A program made the translations under genes and the position numbers. 44,581 nucleotides of DNA. Source: Opitutales bacterium (GTDB lineage Bacteria > Verrucomicrobiota > Verrucomicrobiia > Opitutales > Oceanipulchritudinaceae). The stretch covers positions 1 through 44,581 of the forward strand of contig SLNJ01000012.1 of NCBI GenBank assembly GCA_007133065.1. Reading direction: 5' to 3'. Positions 34,073-43,410 of this stretch are shown in pieces (position 1 is the stretch's first letter; each line of letters opens with the position of its first letter). The notes under the pieces are model-generated. The model saw only the letters and a program-made list of their open reading frames with translations. It did no database searches and had not been told where the DNA came from.

Positions 34073-34843
34073 ATGAACCGGAGTATTGTTCAAATCCTTG
34101 TGCTCGCTTCCCTTGCGGCAGCGGTCGTCGTTGGGCGCGTGGACCGGGCGGAGGGCGCCTCCGTCGGCGATCTCGATGAGGGGATCCTCCCGCCGCGTAT
34201 TGAGCGGCAACCGACCGTCGCGATGCCATCCGAGATTGCGCGTCTGCCCCTCCGCGACCCGCGCGCGCGATTTCTGGTGCGGGTCGATCTGGACGGCTCT
34301 GTGGCGGATTATGTGTGTATCGAGGCGTCCCGTCCCGAGTTCCTTCCGGGGGCCATCAAGGAAATCGAACGGGCGCGCTTCAGACCGGCCTCTCAAAATG
34401 GCGTTCCGATCGTGGCCGACACCACGGTGACGGTGCAGTTTACGATCCCGTCCGGGCCGCTCTCGATTTCCCACATGGGAATGGTGCACCCCGATGCCAT
34501 TCCGTACGAGCTGAACCCGGCCCTCCGCGATCTCCCGATGTACACGGTCTCGAGTCCCGGGGATCTCGATCAGCCGCTCACGGTGGCGGAGCGGGCTGAA
34601 CCGTTCGTCCCGGTTACCGAGTCCGGGGAGCGCGTCTACGGTCGAACCGTGGTGTCCGCGTACGTGGATCACGAGGGACGCACCCGGATGATTCGCATGT
34701 ACCGAAGCAGTGGGCTCGAACCGGTCGACGCTGCGGCGATGCAATCCCTGGCCGGTTGGCGGTTCGCACCACCAACGCGCGATGGCAGACCGACCACAGT
34801 CAGAATCCGGGTCCCATTCGTGTTCAGCCCAACGGAGCCTTGA
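34073..34843 (+). CDS. periplasmic protein with two TonB_C-like domains
   Basis: The 256-residue product has an N-terminal signal or anchor (IVQILVLASLAAAVVVG) and two related segments, at about 45-125 and 165-250. Both show the TonB C-terminal pattern: a strand with VRVDLDGSVADYVCIEASRP then AIKEIERARFRPA in the first, and VSAYVDHEGRTRMIRMYRSS then AAMQSLAGWRFAPPTRDGRP in the second. A full TonB has one such domain, a proline-rich linker and works with ExbB/ExbD; here the linker and partners are missing. It may be a stand-alone periplasmic protein rather than an energy transducer. ATG 34073 is chosen because it opens the signal; ATG 34052 is possible. Confidence 0.78.
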   Translation: MNRSIVQILVLASLAAAVVVGRVDRAEGASVGDLDEGILPPRIERQPTVAMPSEIARLPLRDPRARFLVRVDLDGSVADYVCIEASRPEFLPGAIKEIERARFRPASQNGVPIVADTTVTVQFTIPSGPLSISHMGMVHPDAIPYELNPALRDLPMYTVSSPGDLDQPLTVAERAEPFVPVTESGERVYGRTVVSAYVDHEGRTRMIRMYRSSGLEPVDAAAMQSLAGWRFAPPTRDGRPTTVRIRVPFVFSPTEP

Positions 34844-34934
34844 GCCGGCAAACCTCAGCGAGACCCCTGATTGGCTGCTGTTCGTCCCTGTGCGGGAGGC
34901 CATTCAGTGCTTTTCCGCAGGTTCGAACGGTTTC

Positions 34935-35927
34935 TCATTCGACCGCCACCACAGCGCCGTCCGCGATCGACCGTTTCACGGCATGAAGGATGTTCAGCGT
35001 TTCGCGCGCATCGGCCATGGTGGAGGGCGGCGGCGTCCCGCTGCCGATGCAGTCGCGCACGAAGTGGACGACCTCCCGGTCGAAGGACTCCTGGTACATC
35101 GGGCAATACCACGGAGGCCCGCCGATCCCGCTGCCGAGGACGATATCGCGCCGCGAAAACGTGGCACCGCCGTCGGTTCCGATCACTTTCAGCTTATAGG
35201 TCCAGGGGTCGGAGGTTTCGTCGTTCGCCGCCCACGAGAGCGTCAGCGTCGCGGTCGCCCCCGAAGGCAGCTGCGCCAGCACGACAACCTGCTCGGGCTC
35301 CCCGGGGTTCAATCCCTCTCGAAACCCGGCAGTCATCGCGCAAAGGCGAGCCGGCTTGCCGAGCAGGTAGAGGAGGCTGTAGATGTGGTGCCACAGCACC
35401 TCGTCCACCGGCCCGTGGTAGCGCGGAAGGAAGTCCTCGGGCATCCGGTAGAACTCCTTCATCTCCATGTGGCAGACGGTTCCCATCCCGCCCTCGTCGA
35501 GCACACGGCGCACCTGGTCGAACGCCGGGAGATAGACGTAGCTGTGGCCCGGCACGCAGAGGCGCCCACTCGCCTCGGCGGCGGCGATCATCGCGTCGAT
35601 CTCAACGCCGTCCAGGCTCACCGGCTTCTCAACCAGCACGTGCTTCCCCGCTTCAAGCGCCCGGATCGCCGATGTCGCATGGTACTCGACTGGGGTCAGC
35701 ACAAAGACCGCCGCGATCCCCGGATCGGCGAGCAGCGCCTCGGCGGACGCATACGCGGGGACCGACCATGCACGGCTGCGGGACTCCGCTGTGACGCTGT
35801 CGGCGTCGAAGAGACCGCGCAGTTCGGCACCGGAACACCGCTCGATCGCCGCGCGCTGGTTCGCAGCCACCCGTCCGGCGCCGATGAATCCGATCCCGAT
35901 GGTGTCGCCCTTCATTGGGTTGATCAT
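34935..35927 (-). CDS. Gfo/Idh/MocA-family oxidoreductase
   Basis: The 330-residue product starts with the Rossmann motif GIGFIGAGRVAANQ and has the family EKP in GKHVLVEKPVSLDGVEIDAM. The catalytic region is PVDEVLWHHIYSLLYLLG, with paired His. Length is normal. ATG 35927 is used; ATG 35915 would remove four residues and is also possible. The frame is open to 36230 without family similarity. It converges on the TonB_C gene (91 bases between) and is separated from dnaE by 576 bases. It is not a close copy of the oxidoreductase at 16825. The substrate is probably a sugar or inositol derivative, not determinable here. Confidence 0.88.
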   Translation of the reverse strand: MINPMKGDTIGIGFIGAGRVAANQRAAIERCSGAELRGLFDADSVTAESRSRAWSVPAYASAEALLADPGIAAVFVLTPVEYHATSAIRALEAGKHVLVEKPVSLDGVEIDAMIAAAEASGRLCVPGHSYVYLPAFDQVRRVLDEGGMGTVCHMEMKEFYRMPEDFLPRYHGPVDEVLWHHIYSLLYLLGKPARLCAMTAGFREGLNPGEPEQVVVLAQLPSGATATLTLSWAANDETSDPWTYKLKVIGTDGGATFSRRDIVLGSGIGGPPWYCPMYQESFDREVVHFVRDCIGSGTPPPSTMADARETLNILHAVKRSIADGAVVAVE

Positions 35928-36503
35928 CCGGACAGAATCGCCACCCGTCGATATGAAAAGGCACGCGGATGAAACACGCATTTCAGAACGGGCGTATCGG
36001 GCTCTCTCGACGTGCGTTCCGGGATTCAACCTCCTGATTCTGTCCATGGGCTGCGGGTTCTTCGGGGACTCCTTCATCGCAAGAACCCATCCCGCGCGTT
36101 CGTCGATATCGAAGCGAAATACCGCGGGGTGATCCGCACTCCCTGTTTGCACGAGTGGATCATCGAGAGCGGGCATGGGATCGGGGGCGGTCTTCGGATG
36201 CCCCCCAGAGCGCATAGACCGGTGAAGCATGGGGCAGAGCGAGAAATTCGCCCCGCGGATCCGGAAACTCGCAATCGGGAACGTTCTCCTCCCGATAATT
36301 GACGTTGAAACGGCTCTCCCAAGCTCGTTCGACTATGGCTACTGAGGGGCGCCAGTTGTCGCCGGATTTGCCCGCCAGGATCGACATCGCGAGGAGCGCG
36401 GCAGATGCATCCGGCAAGGCTTAGCTGCGGGAAGAGGCGGTCAACCGCGTTTGTGCACAACTCGTTCTTGCCAGCACCCCCGGTTGTGGACGAAGGTGTG
36501 AGC
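35928..36503. other. 576-base gap between oxidoreductase and dnaE
   Basis: No supported gene lies here. A minus-strand frame at 36160-36417 has slightly protein-like texture ([39 protein letters not shown]) but no start signal and no family I recognise; it may be a decayed fragment. No clear promoter pair for dnaE was found. A GAAGG sequence just before the dnaE ATG could serve as its ribosome-binding site. Confidence 0.5.
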
Positions 36504-39500
36504 ATGGTCTCGGGTCCCAAGGAATTTGTCCACTTGCACTGCCACAGCGATTACAGTCTGCTCGACGGATGTGCGCGGATCGACCGCTACATGGCGCGAC
36601 TCCAGGAGCTGGGGATGCCTGCGATGGCAATGACCGATCACGGCAATCTGTTCGGTGCGCTCGAGTTCTACAAGCAGGCGCGCGCCGCAGGAATCAAGCC
36701 GATCATCGGGTGCGAGATCTACCTCGTGCACGACCACAGGATGGAGGAACGGCCGAAACGTGAGCGGAACCGCTCCGACGATATCGCCGACCTTCCCGAG
36801 GACCAGGCCCCCGGCCCCGAAGCGTTTCCGAAATACCAAATTCATCACAAGACGCTGCTCGCGCGTAACTTCACCGGCTACCAGAACCTCGTCCAACTGG
36901 TCTCCGACGCACACCTGCGCGGCATGTACTACCGCCCGCGCACGGATATGGAGCAGCTCGCCCGACACGCCGAGGGGATCATCGGGCTGAGCGGCTGTGT
37001 GAACGGCGTGGCCGCACAGCATCTGATTTACGGGGATTACGCCAAGGCGCGCGAGGCCACCGCGCAGTTCGTCGACATCTTCGGGCGTAACAACTACTAT
37101 ATCGAAATCCAGGACCACGGCATCCCCGTGCAGCGGCGCATTATTCCGGGCCTGCTGAAACTCGCGAAAGAGTTCGACCTCAAGGTGGTCTGCGCCAACG
37201 ACGTCCACTACGTCTTCAAGGAGGACGCAGCGCCGCACGACGCCCTGCTCTGCATTCAGACCGGCAAGCTGCTCTCCGACACCAGCCGCATGCGCTACCC
37301 GTGCCAGGAGTTCTACCTGAAGAGCCGCACGGAGATGGAGGCGCTCTTCCGGGAAGTACCGGAATCCGTCACCAACACCCTCGAGGTCGCGGAGAAAGTC
37401 GATCTGGAGATCCCGTTCGGGGAGAGTCACTATCCCGTCTTTGAGGCGCCCGTCGAACTCGGTACCGACGACGACCGGACGAATTTCGAACGCATCCTCG
37501 ATATCTACGTCCGGGAAAAGAACAAGGTCAACACTCAGGACGGTACCGAGCAGCCGTTTGAACTCATCGCAGAGGAACGCGAGGCGCTCTACCGGAACGG
37601 CAGGATCCTCTTTTCGCTCTGCAAGAAGGGACTCCTGGAGCGCTACGGGGTCGACTACGACGACCCGGAGCGCTACGAACCGGGTGAAGGGGAGCCGGCG
37701 GACTACGCCGAGATCCTCTGCGGGAAACTGGACTACGAGCTGGCAATCATCACCGGAACCGGTTTCGTCGATTACTTTTTGATCGTCTGGGACTTCATCG
37801 ACTGGGCGCGCCAGCGCGGGATCCCGGTGGGCCCCGGACGCGGTTCCGGCGCGGGCTGTATCGTCGCCTACGTCCTGAAGATCACCGACATCGAACCGCT
37901 TCGATTCGGACTGCTCTTCGAGCGCATGCTCAACCTCGAACGCGTCTCGCCCCCGGACTTCGACATCGATTTCTGCATGCGCCGCCGCGACGAAGTCGTG
38001 GAGTACGTGCGCGAGAAGTACGGCGCCGAAAGCGTTGCCAACATCATCACGTTTGGATCGTTCGGCGCCAAAATGGTCGTGCGCGACCTCGCACGCGTCC
38101 AGGACGTTCCCTATGCGGAAGCCGATCGCCTGGCCAAGATGATCCCCGACGAGCTGAACATCACGCTTGAGAAATCCGTCGAGAAGTCCGCGGAACTCGC
38201 CGCCGAGGTCAAGGTGAACCCCGTCGCCGCGACGATCCTCGAACAGGGAAAGGTCATCGAAGGGATGGTTCGAAACACCGGGAAACACGCGTGCGGGATC
38301 ATCATCGGCGATCGGCCGATCACGGAACTCGTCCCGGTCACCCTGCAGGAAGGCGACCTCACCACCCAGTACCCGAAGGGTCCCGTGGAGGACCTCGGGT
38401 TGCTCAAGATGGACTTCCTCGGACTCAAGACGCTCACGGTGATCGCCGACGCCCAGGAGAACATCCGCCTGACCACGCAACAGAACGACTTCGACATCGA
38501 GAGGATCCCGCTCTCGGACTCCCGCACCTTCGATCTGCTGAACAGCGGGCGCACCACCGGAGTGTTTCAGTTGGAGTCCGGAGGGATGCAGTCGCTCTGC
38601 CGCCAGATCGGCCTGAGCAGTTTCGAAGAGATCATCGCACTCATCGCGCTCTACCGTCCCGGTCCGATGCAATTCATCCCGCAATTCGTCGAGGGCAAGC
38701 GCAACCCCGAGTCGGTCCAGATTCCCCACCCGCTGCTCAAGGACTTGGTCTCGGAGACCTACGGGGTGCTCGTCTACCAGGAACAGGTGATGGAGGCGGC
38801 GCGAATCATCGCCGGGTACTCGCTCGGGGAGGCCGATATTCTCCGGCGCGCCATGGGTAAGAAGATCAAGTCCGTAATGGACGCACAGAAGGAGATCTTT
38901 ATCAAGGGCGCCCGGGAGACCCACGCGATCGACAAGCAGACCGCGCTGGATATCTTTGCGATCCTCGAGAAATTCGCCGAGTACGGATTCAACAAGTCGC
39001 ACAGCGCGGCGTACGCCATGTTGAGCTATCGCACGGCCTATCTGAAAGCGAACTACCCGGTTCAGTTCATGGCCGCCGTGCTCTCCTGCGAACTCGGCAA
39101 CGCCGACAAGGTCTCGCACTTCATCGAGGAATGCTCCGCCATCGGCATCACCGTTGAAGGCCCGCACATCAATCGCTCGCGCGAAAATTTCACTCCGGTC
39201 CTGGACGCCGGCGAAAAGGGATCGATTCTCTTCGGGCTGGGCGCCATCAAGGGTGTGGGTGACGGCGCCGCCCGCAAGATCATCGAGGAGCGGGAAGCCC
39301 GCGGTCCATTCAAGGATTTCCGCGACTTCGCCGCCCGCATCGATTCAAAGACCGCAAACCGGCGCGTCATGGAGAGCCTCATCAAGACGGGCGCATTCGA
39401 CTACTCCGGCGAGGACCGTGGGGTCCTGATCGAGGATCTCGACGTGATCCTAGATGAGGTCGCGGTACTCCAGCGTGACCGCGAACGGGGACAGGAGTCC

Positions 39501-40295
39501 TTTTTCGACCTCCTCGATCCCGGGCTCGGATCCGGCTCCGCAACCGGCACGAACAGAGAAGCCCCCGCCGCACCTGCCTCAGGACGCAAAGGGATCTCCC
39601 TTCACGACAAACTGCAGTTCGAAAAGGAGCTTCTCGGCTTCTACGTTTCCGGGCACCCGATGAATGCCTTCGAGGGTCTCAGCGAGGGAATCGACACATT
39701 CGAGGGCACGGGATTCCGCGATCTCCCCGACCGCACACCATACCGGCTCTGCGGCGTCGTAACCGGCGTCGCCAGGAAGATCACGCGGCGCGACAACCGG
39801 CGGTGGGCCGTCGTCTCCCTCGGCACCCGGAAGGCGAACTACACGCTCAACATGTACGCGGAGGCGTGGGAAAAGGACGGAGCGGCTGTCGAGCCGGGAG
39901 CCATCCTCGTCGTGTCGGGAAGCGTGAACCATCGCAACGGCGAGGTGGTGCTCAGTATCGACAGCGCCCGGCCGATCGAGCGGGCAATCCCTGAACTGGT
40001 CCGGGAGATTCACTGGATCGTGCGGCCCGATTCCGAATCAATCGACTTCTTCCAGAGACTAAGGGCGGTGCTGGAATCGTGCTACGGCGACACCGAAACG
40101 AGGATCCTGCTCGCGGTCGATCCGCCCCACTGCCTGGAAACACCCGTTGCACCCGGGCTGAAGTGGCAGATCTCCACCGACGCATTCCGCGACCTGCGCC
40201 GACACCCGGCCGTTCTCGATGTCCGCCTCGTCGTGCCACCCCCGCAACTCGTCGAACCTGCCTGGAAGCGACGCCAGCAGCAACGGGCGAGCTAG
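36504..40295 (+). CDS. dnaE: DNA polymerase III alpha subunit
   Basis: DnaE is the replicative polymerase catalytic subunit. The 1263-residue product begins with the PHP domain ([30 protein letters not shown]). The palm follows with [16 protein letters not shown] and the catalytic PDFDIDF (residues 484-490, Asp485 and Asp487). Then come the fingers and helix-hairpin-helix ([20 protein letters not shown]) and the OB fold ([20 protein letters not shown]) near the end. It has an insertion at about 350-410 ([20 protein letters not shown]) and is about 100 residues longer than the E. coli protein (1160). ATG 36504 is chosen for a GAAGG ribosome-binding site and because the PHP domain begins at once; the frame is open to 36405. 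The PHP histidines are present, so the domain may keep nuclease or structural metal activity. Confidence 0.97.
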   Translation: MVSGPKEFVHLHCHSDYSLLDGCARIDRYMARLQELGMPAMAMTDHGNLFGALEFYKQARAAGIKPIIGCEIYLVHDHRMEERPKRERNRSDDIADLPEDQAPGPEAFPKYQIHHKTLLARNFTGYQNLVQLVSDAHLRGMYYRPRTDMEQLARHAEGIIGLSGCVNGVAAQHLIYGDYAKAREATAQFVDIFGRNNYYIEIQDHGIPVQRRIIPGLLKLAKEFDLKVVCANDVHYVFKEDAAPHDALLCIQTGKLLSDTSRMRYPCQEFYLKSRTEMEALFREVPESVTNTLEVAEKVDLEIPFGESHYPVFEAPVELGTDDDRTNFERILDIYVREKNKVNTQDGTEQPFELIAEEREALYRNGRILFSLCKKGLLERYGVDYDDPERYEPGEGEPADYAEILCGKLDYELAIITGTGFVDYFLIVWDFIDWARQRGIPVGPGRGSGAGCIVAYVLKITDIEPLRFGLLFERMLNLERVSPPDFDIDFCMRRRDEVVEYVREKYGAESVANIITFGSFGAKMVVRDLARVQDVPYAEADRLAKMIPDELNITLEKSVEKSAELAAEVKVNPVAATILEQGKVIEGMVRNTGKHACGIIIGDRPITELVPVTLQEGDLTTQYPKGPVEDLGLLKMDFLGLKTLTVIADAQENIRLTTQQNDFDIERIPLSDSRTFDLLNSGRTTGVFQLESGGMQSLCRQIGLSSFEEIIALIALYRPGPMQFIPQFVEGKRNPESVQIPHPLLKDLVSETYGVLVYQEQVMEAARIIAGYSLGEADILRRAMGKKIKSVMDAQKEIFIKGARETHAIDKQTALDIFAILEKFAEYGFNKSHSAAYAMLSYRTAYLKANYPVQFMAAVLSCELGNADKVSHFIEECSAIGITVEGPHINRSRENFTPVLDAGEKGSILFGLGAIKGVGDGAARKIIEEREARGPFKDFRDFAARIDSKTANRRVMESLIKTGAFDYSGEDRGVLIEDLDVILDEVAVLQRDRERGQESFFDLLDPGLGSGSATGTNREAPAAPASGRKGISLHDKLQFEKELLGFYVSGHPMNAFEGLSEGIDTFEGTGFRDLPDRTPYRLCGVVTGVARKITRRDNRRWAVVSLGTRKANYTLNMYAEAWEKDGAAVEPGAILVVSGSVNHRNGEVVLSIDSARPIERAIPELVREIHWIVRPDSESIDFFQRLRAVLESCYGDTETRILLAVDPPHCLETPVAPGLKWQISTDAFRDLRRHPAVLDVRLVVPPPQLVEPAWKRRQQQRAS

Positions 40296-40394
40296 CGCGG
40301 ACTTCCGGCTTGACCGCCGTCCGATGCGGTAATAACCCATTCTAATCGCCGGTACAACGATCTGTTTGCCGGATACTGTAAATCCGGATATGTC

Positions 40395-40778
40395 ATGCGC
40401 AGGATTCTACTGATCGGAGGGGCCGTCATCGCGGTTGCCTCGCTTTTTGGAACGCTGGGCGCCGGCGGTTCAGCGCCGGAAGACGCCACCGGGGATGCCG
40501 AAGCGGAACGGTTTGCGGAACGGATCCGGGGCATCGCGATGTCCTGCGCGGCGTGCCACGGAACCGAGGCGCGCGCCGAGACCGCCATTCCCAGGTTGGC
40601 GGGACAGCCGGAGGCCGTAGTGCGGGCTCAGCTGCTTGCCTTCAAGGCGGATCAAATGCCGGGGGCTACGGTGATGCCCCGCCTCGCACGCGGGTACACG
40701 AACGAGGAACTCGCGGGACTGGCACGCTATTTTTCGCAATTGGACCCGCAATTCGAACCGGAGGCAGATACGCGATGA
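40395..40778 (+). CDS. monoheme class I cytochrome c (FCSD-type heme subunit)
   Basis: The 127-residue product is a small exported cytochrome c. It has a signal peptide (ILLIGGAVIAVASLFGTLGA) and one heme site, CAACH at 51-55, with the likely axial Met94 in ATVMPRLARGY. The pattern ETAIPRLAGQPEAVVRAQLL, FKADQMPG and YTNEELAGLARYFS matches the heme subunit of flavocytochrome c sulfide dehydrogenase (SoxE/FccA-like monoheme form). Its stop overlaps the start of the flavoprotein gene (ATGA at 40775-40778), implying translational coupling and a stable complex in the periplasm. Electrons from sulfide would pass from flavin to this heme and on to the respiratory chain. The A. vinosum subunit is diheme, this one monoheme. 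Confidence 0.92.
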   Translation: MRRILLIGGAVIAVASLFGTLGAGGSAPEDATGDAEAERFAERIRGIAMSCAACHGTEARAETAIPRLAGQPEAVVRAQLLAFKADQMPGATVMPRLARGYTNEELAGLARYFSQLDPQFEPEADTR

Positions 40779-42082
40779 CACGTATGCCCATGAATCGTCG
40801 GCAGGCGTTGAAACGGATGGGGACCGTCGGCGCCGGATCGCTCCTGGCGGGCGCCGGAGTTCCACTCTTTGCGGGTAGCCGGACCGATCGGGTCGTGGTG
40901 GTCGGCGGCGGGTTCGGCGGCGCCACCGCGGCAAAGTACCTGAAGCGACTCGCTCCCGGGTTGAACGTAACCTTGGTTGAACCGGCAAAACGCTACTACA
41001 CCTGTCCGTTCACCAACCTGTACCTCGGGGGGATGCGCGAGTTCGAGTCTCTCGGCCACGATTATCGCGAACTGAGCGATCGCTACGACGTTCGCGTCCT
41101 CCACGCCTTTGCACAGGACGTGGATGTCGAAGGACGGCGCCTGCAGCTCGAAAACGGATCCACATTGCGCTGGGACCGCCTGATCCTCTCTCCCGGAATC
41201 GACTTCCGTTGGGGTGACCTCGAAGGGTACGATAAACGGGCTCCGGAGCAGGCTCCACACGCCTGGAAGGCCGGTCCCCAGACGAAGCTGTTGCGGAAGC
41301 AGCTGGTAGCCATGGAGGATGGCGGCACATTCATCCTGGTCGCGCCCGACAACCCGTTCCGGTGTCCTCCGGGCCCCTACGAGCGCGTCAGTATGATCGC
41401 GAACTATTTCAAAAAGAACAAACCCCGGTCCAAGATCCTGCTGCTCGACGCGAAGGACACCTTCTCCAAACAGGGATTGTTCGAGGAGGGCTGGCGTACG
41501 CACTACGGCGACATGATCGAATGGGTTGGCCGCTCGGCAGACGGACGGGTGGTACGCGTCGATCCCGAATTGCTTGAAGTGGAGACCGAGTTCGGGACGG
41601 TTCACAAGGCCTCGGTGCTTAACGTGGTCCCTCCGCAGAAGGCGGGGGCGATCGCTCATCGAGCAGGCGTCGCGGACGATTCGGGATGGGTTCCGATCGA
41701 CCCGCACACCTTTCGGGCGCGCCGTGCCGAGGGCGTTTATGTGCTGGGCGATGCCACCCAAGCCGCCCCCATGCCAAAGTCCGGTTTCGTCGCGAACACC
41801 CAGGCCAAGGTTGCGGCCCGTGCCGTGATCGCCGACCTCGCAGGGGAGCCAGCGCCCGAGCCAAGCTGGGCAAATACCTGCTACAGCGTCATCGCCCCGG
41901 AATGGGGAATCACCGTAGCCAACGTCTACGAGGTTCACGAGGGCACATTGCGGGAAGTGCCCGGTTCCGGCGGCGTTAGCCCCCTCGACGCCGACGCCGC
42001 GTTCCGGAGCCGCGAAGCGGCGTACGCCGAGGCGTGGTACGCCGCGATCACACAGGACATCTGGGGAACCCGGCCCGCGTAA
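40775..42082 (+). CDS. fccB: flavocytochrome c sulfide dehydrogenase flavoprotein subunit
   Basis: FccB/SoxF oxidises sulfide to sulfur or polysulfide in the periplasm. The 435-residue product has a twin-arginine signal (NRRQALKRMG at 7-16, with a hydrophobic stretch SLLAGAGVPLF), as expected for a cofactor-containing export. The FAD Rossmann motif is VVVGGGFGGATAAKYL. Family cysteines are all kept: Cys77 in RYYTCPFTN (the FAD-linking Cys), Cys in NPFRCPPGPYERVSM and Cys in NTCYSVIAPEWG (the redox-active disulfide pair). KSGFVANTQAKVAARAV closes the FAD domain. A GGAGG (40760-40764) sits 10 bases before ATG 40775; ATGs at 40784 and 40790 are also in frame. It is coupled to the cytochrome gene and followed by the YeeE gene after 36 bases. 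Confidence 0.94.
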   Translation: MTRMPMNRRQALKRMGTVGAGSLLAGAGVPLFAGSRTDRVVVVGGGFGGATAAKYLKRLAPGLNVTLVEPAKRYYTCPFTNLYLGGMREFESLGHDYRELSDRYDVRVLHAFAQDVDVEGRRLQLENGSTLRWDRLILSPGIDFRWGDLEGYDKRAPEQAPHAWKAGPQTKLLRKQLVAMEDGGTFILVAPDNPFRCPPGPYERVSMIANYFKKNKPRSKILLLDAKDTFSKQGLFEEGWRTHYGDMIEWVGRSADGRVVRVDPELLEVETEFGTVHKASVLNVVPPQKAGAIAHRAGVADDSGWVPIDPHTFRARRAEGVYVLGDATQAAPMPKSGFVANTQAKVAARAVIADLAGEPAPEPSWANTCYSVIAPEWGITVANVYEVHEGTLREVPGSGGVSPLDADAAFRSREAAYAEAWYAAITQDIWGTRPA

Positions 42083-42118
42083 CCCGATTGTACCGCCGGA
42101 CGAGGCTTTGATGTAAGC

Positions 42119-43162
42119 ATGTCACACACGCTTGTGGTTCTGTGGGCCGGTTTGGCGATCGGCGGGGTGTTCGGCGTCATCGCGCAGCGCATTGAGTTTT
42201 GCCTCACCGGCGGGTTGCGGGAGTGGTGGACCGAGGGTCGCCCCCACCGCGCCTGCGCGTTCATACTCGCCGTGGCGACCGCCTTACTCGGCACTCAGGC
42301 GCTGGCGGCATCCGGCCTGGTTCCCCTGGACGAATCGATCTACCTCCAGCCCGGATTCTCGTGGTTGCTCGTCCCGGCAGGGGGTATCCTGTTTGGCTTT
42401 GGCATGATGTTGGCACGCGGCTGCGGGTCCCGGGCGCTGGTGTTGCTGGCGGACGGAAACCTCCGTTCGCTCCTGGTCCTGTTCTGCCTCGGGGTCGCCG
42501 CCTACGCGACGCTCACCGGGGTTCTGGCACCCTGGCGGGTCGCCCTCGCGGATGCCACCACCGTGGCGCCGGCGCTCCCGGCCCCCACGCTGCCGGGGCT
42601 GTTTGCGTCGTGGGGCGCCGGACCGTGGGTGGCCCACGGATTCCCCGCCGTGCTCTTCGCAGCCGCCCTCGCCGCGGTCGCCCTCACGCGCCTCGGGTTG
42701 CGCCACGCCACCCGCGAGATCGCCGGCGCCATTGCAATCGGCGCGTTGATTCCTGCGGCTTGGATCGCGACCGGGTATTTCGGGGCCGACGACTTTGAAC
42801 CCGCTCCCGTTACGAGCCTGACCTTTGTCGCTCCAATCGGCGAGACAATCCAGTACCTGATGCTCGCCACAGGAACGCGCCTGGAGTTCGGGGTTGCCGT
42901 TGTATTCGGGGTGCTTGTCGGCTCGGTCGCAGCTTCCGTGACCGGCCGCAGTTTTGAGTTGCGCGGTTTCGAGACCCCGGGCCAGATGCTGCGCGCGATC
43001 GCGGGCGGCACGCTGATGGGAATCGGCGGCGCCCTCGCGCTCGGATGTTCCATCGGACAGGGGTTGAGCGGGTTTTCGACCCTGGCGTTTCCCGCGCTGC
43101 TCGCCGTTGCCGGGATTTTCCTGGGCGCGTTCCTGGCCGTTCGCACCCGCCTGGAGGCCTGA
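42119..43162 (+). CDS. YeeE/YedE (TsuA-like) sulfur-compound membrane transporter
   Basis: YeeE/YedE-family proteins carry thiosulfate or related sulfur species through the inner membrane using conserved cysteines. The 347-residue product has about nine spans. Conserved Cys sites are in RIEFCLTGGLREWW, LARGCGSRALVLLADGN and GGALALGCSIGQGLSG, which match the inward- and outward-facing Cys positions of the family. The GxxxG-like repeats around the Cys sites (FGFGMMLARGCGSR; GTLMGIGGALALGC) are typical. Placed 36 bases after the flavoprotein gene, it is probably in the same transcript, and its job may be to move the sulfur product or substrate between periplasm and cytoplasm. Confidence 0.9.
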   Translation: MSHTLVVLWAGLAIGGVFGVIAQRIEFCLTGGLREWWTEGRPHRACAFILAVATALLGTQALAASGLVPLDESIYLQPGFSWLLVPAGGILFGFGMMLARGCGSRALVLLADGNLRSLLVLFCLGVAAYATLTGVLAPWRVALADATTVAPALPAPTLPGLFASWGAGPWVAHGFPAVLFAAALAAVALTRLGLRHATREIAGAIAIGALIPAAWIATGYFGADDFEPAPVTSLTFVAPIGETIQYLMLATGTRLEFGVAVVFGVLVGSVAASVTGRSFELRGFETPGQMLRAIAGGTLMGIGGALALGCSIGQGLSGFSTLAFPALLAVAGIFLGAFLAVRTRLEA

Positions 43163-43410
43163 CAGAACGAATCTCGATCGATCCAAGGTAAAAGGGCAGG
43201 AAGATGGGGCCGAGGGACCCCGGCAGCGGGATCTGGAGGTGGTTGTCCGCGGACTGTCGGGCCGGCCATCGGTTGACAGTTTGGCACCGTGCAACCGGCA
43301 ACCGGCAACTCCGTTGCGCCTGCGGCGCCGTTCTCTCGGCGATTGAACTGCGGAGATTGGGTTGACAGGCCGGCGGAACCGTCGATGGATGCACCGGTCT
43401 GACTCTACCC

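Noticed and set aside
34073..34843. Calling the TonB_C protein a true TonB energy transducer
   Set aside because: It lacks the proline-rich linker and neighbouring exbB/exbD, and has two C-terminal-type domains, so only the domain assignment is kept.
36160..36417. 85-residue minus-strand frame with slightly protein-like texture before dnaE
   Set aside because: It has no start signal, no family and no partner. It could be an old fragment, but I cannot support a gene.
36441..39167. 908-residue minus-strand open frame opposite dnaE
   Set aside because: This is an antisense shadow. The plus strand encodes the PHP, palm and finger motifs of DnaE throughout the interval.
40310..40338. TTGACC with TAACCC at 17 bases upstream of the cytochrome gene
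   Set aside because: The -10 has a poor match and better spacing is not available. Not strong enough to list as the promoter of the sulfur cluster.
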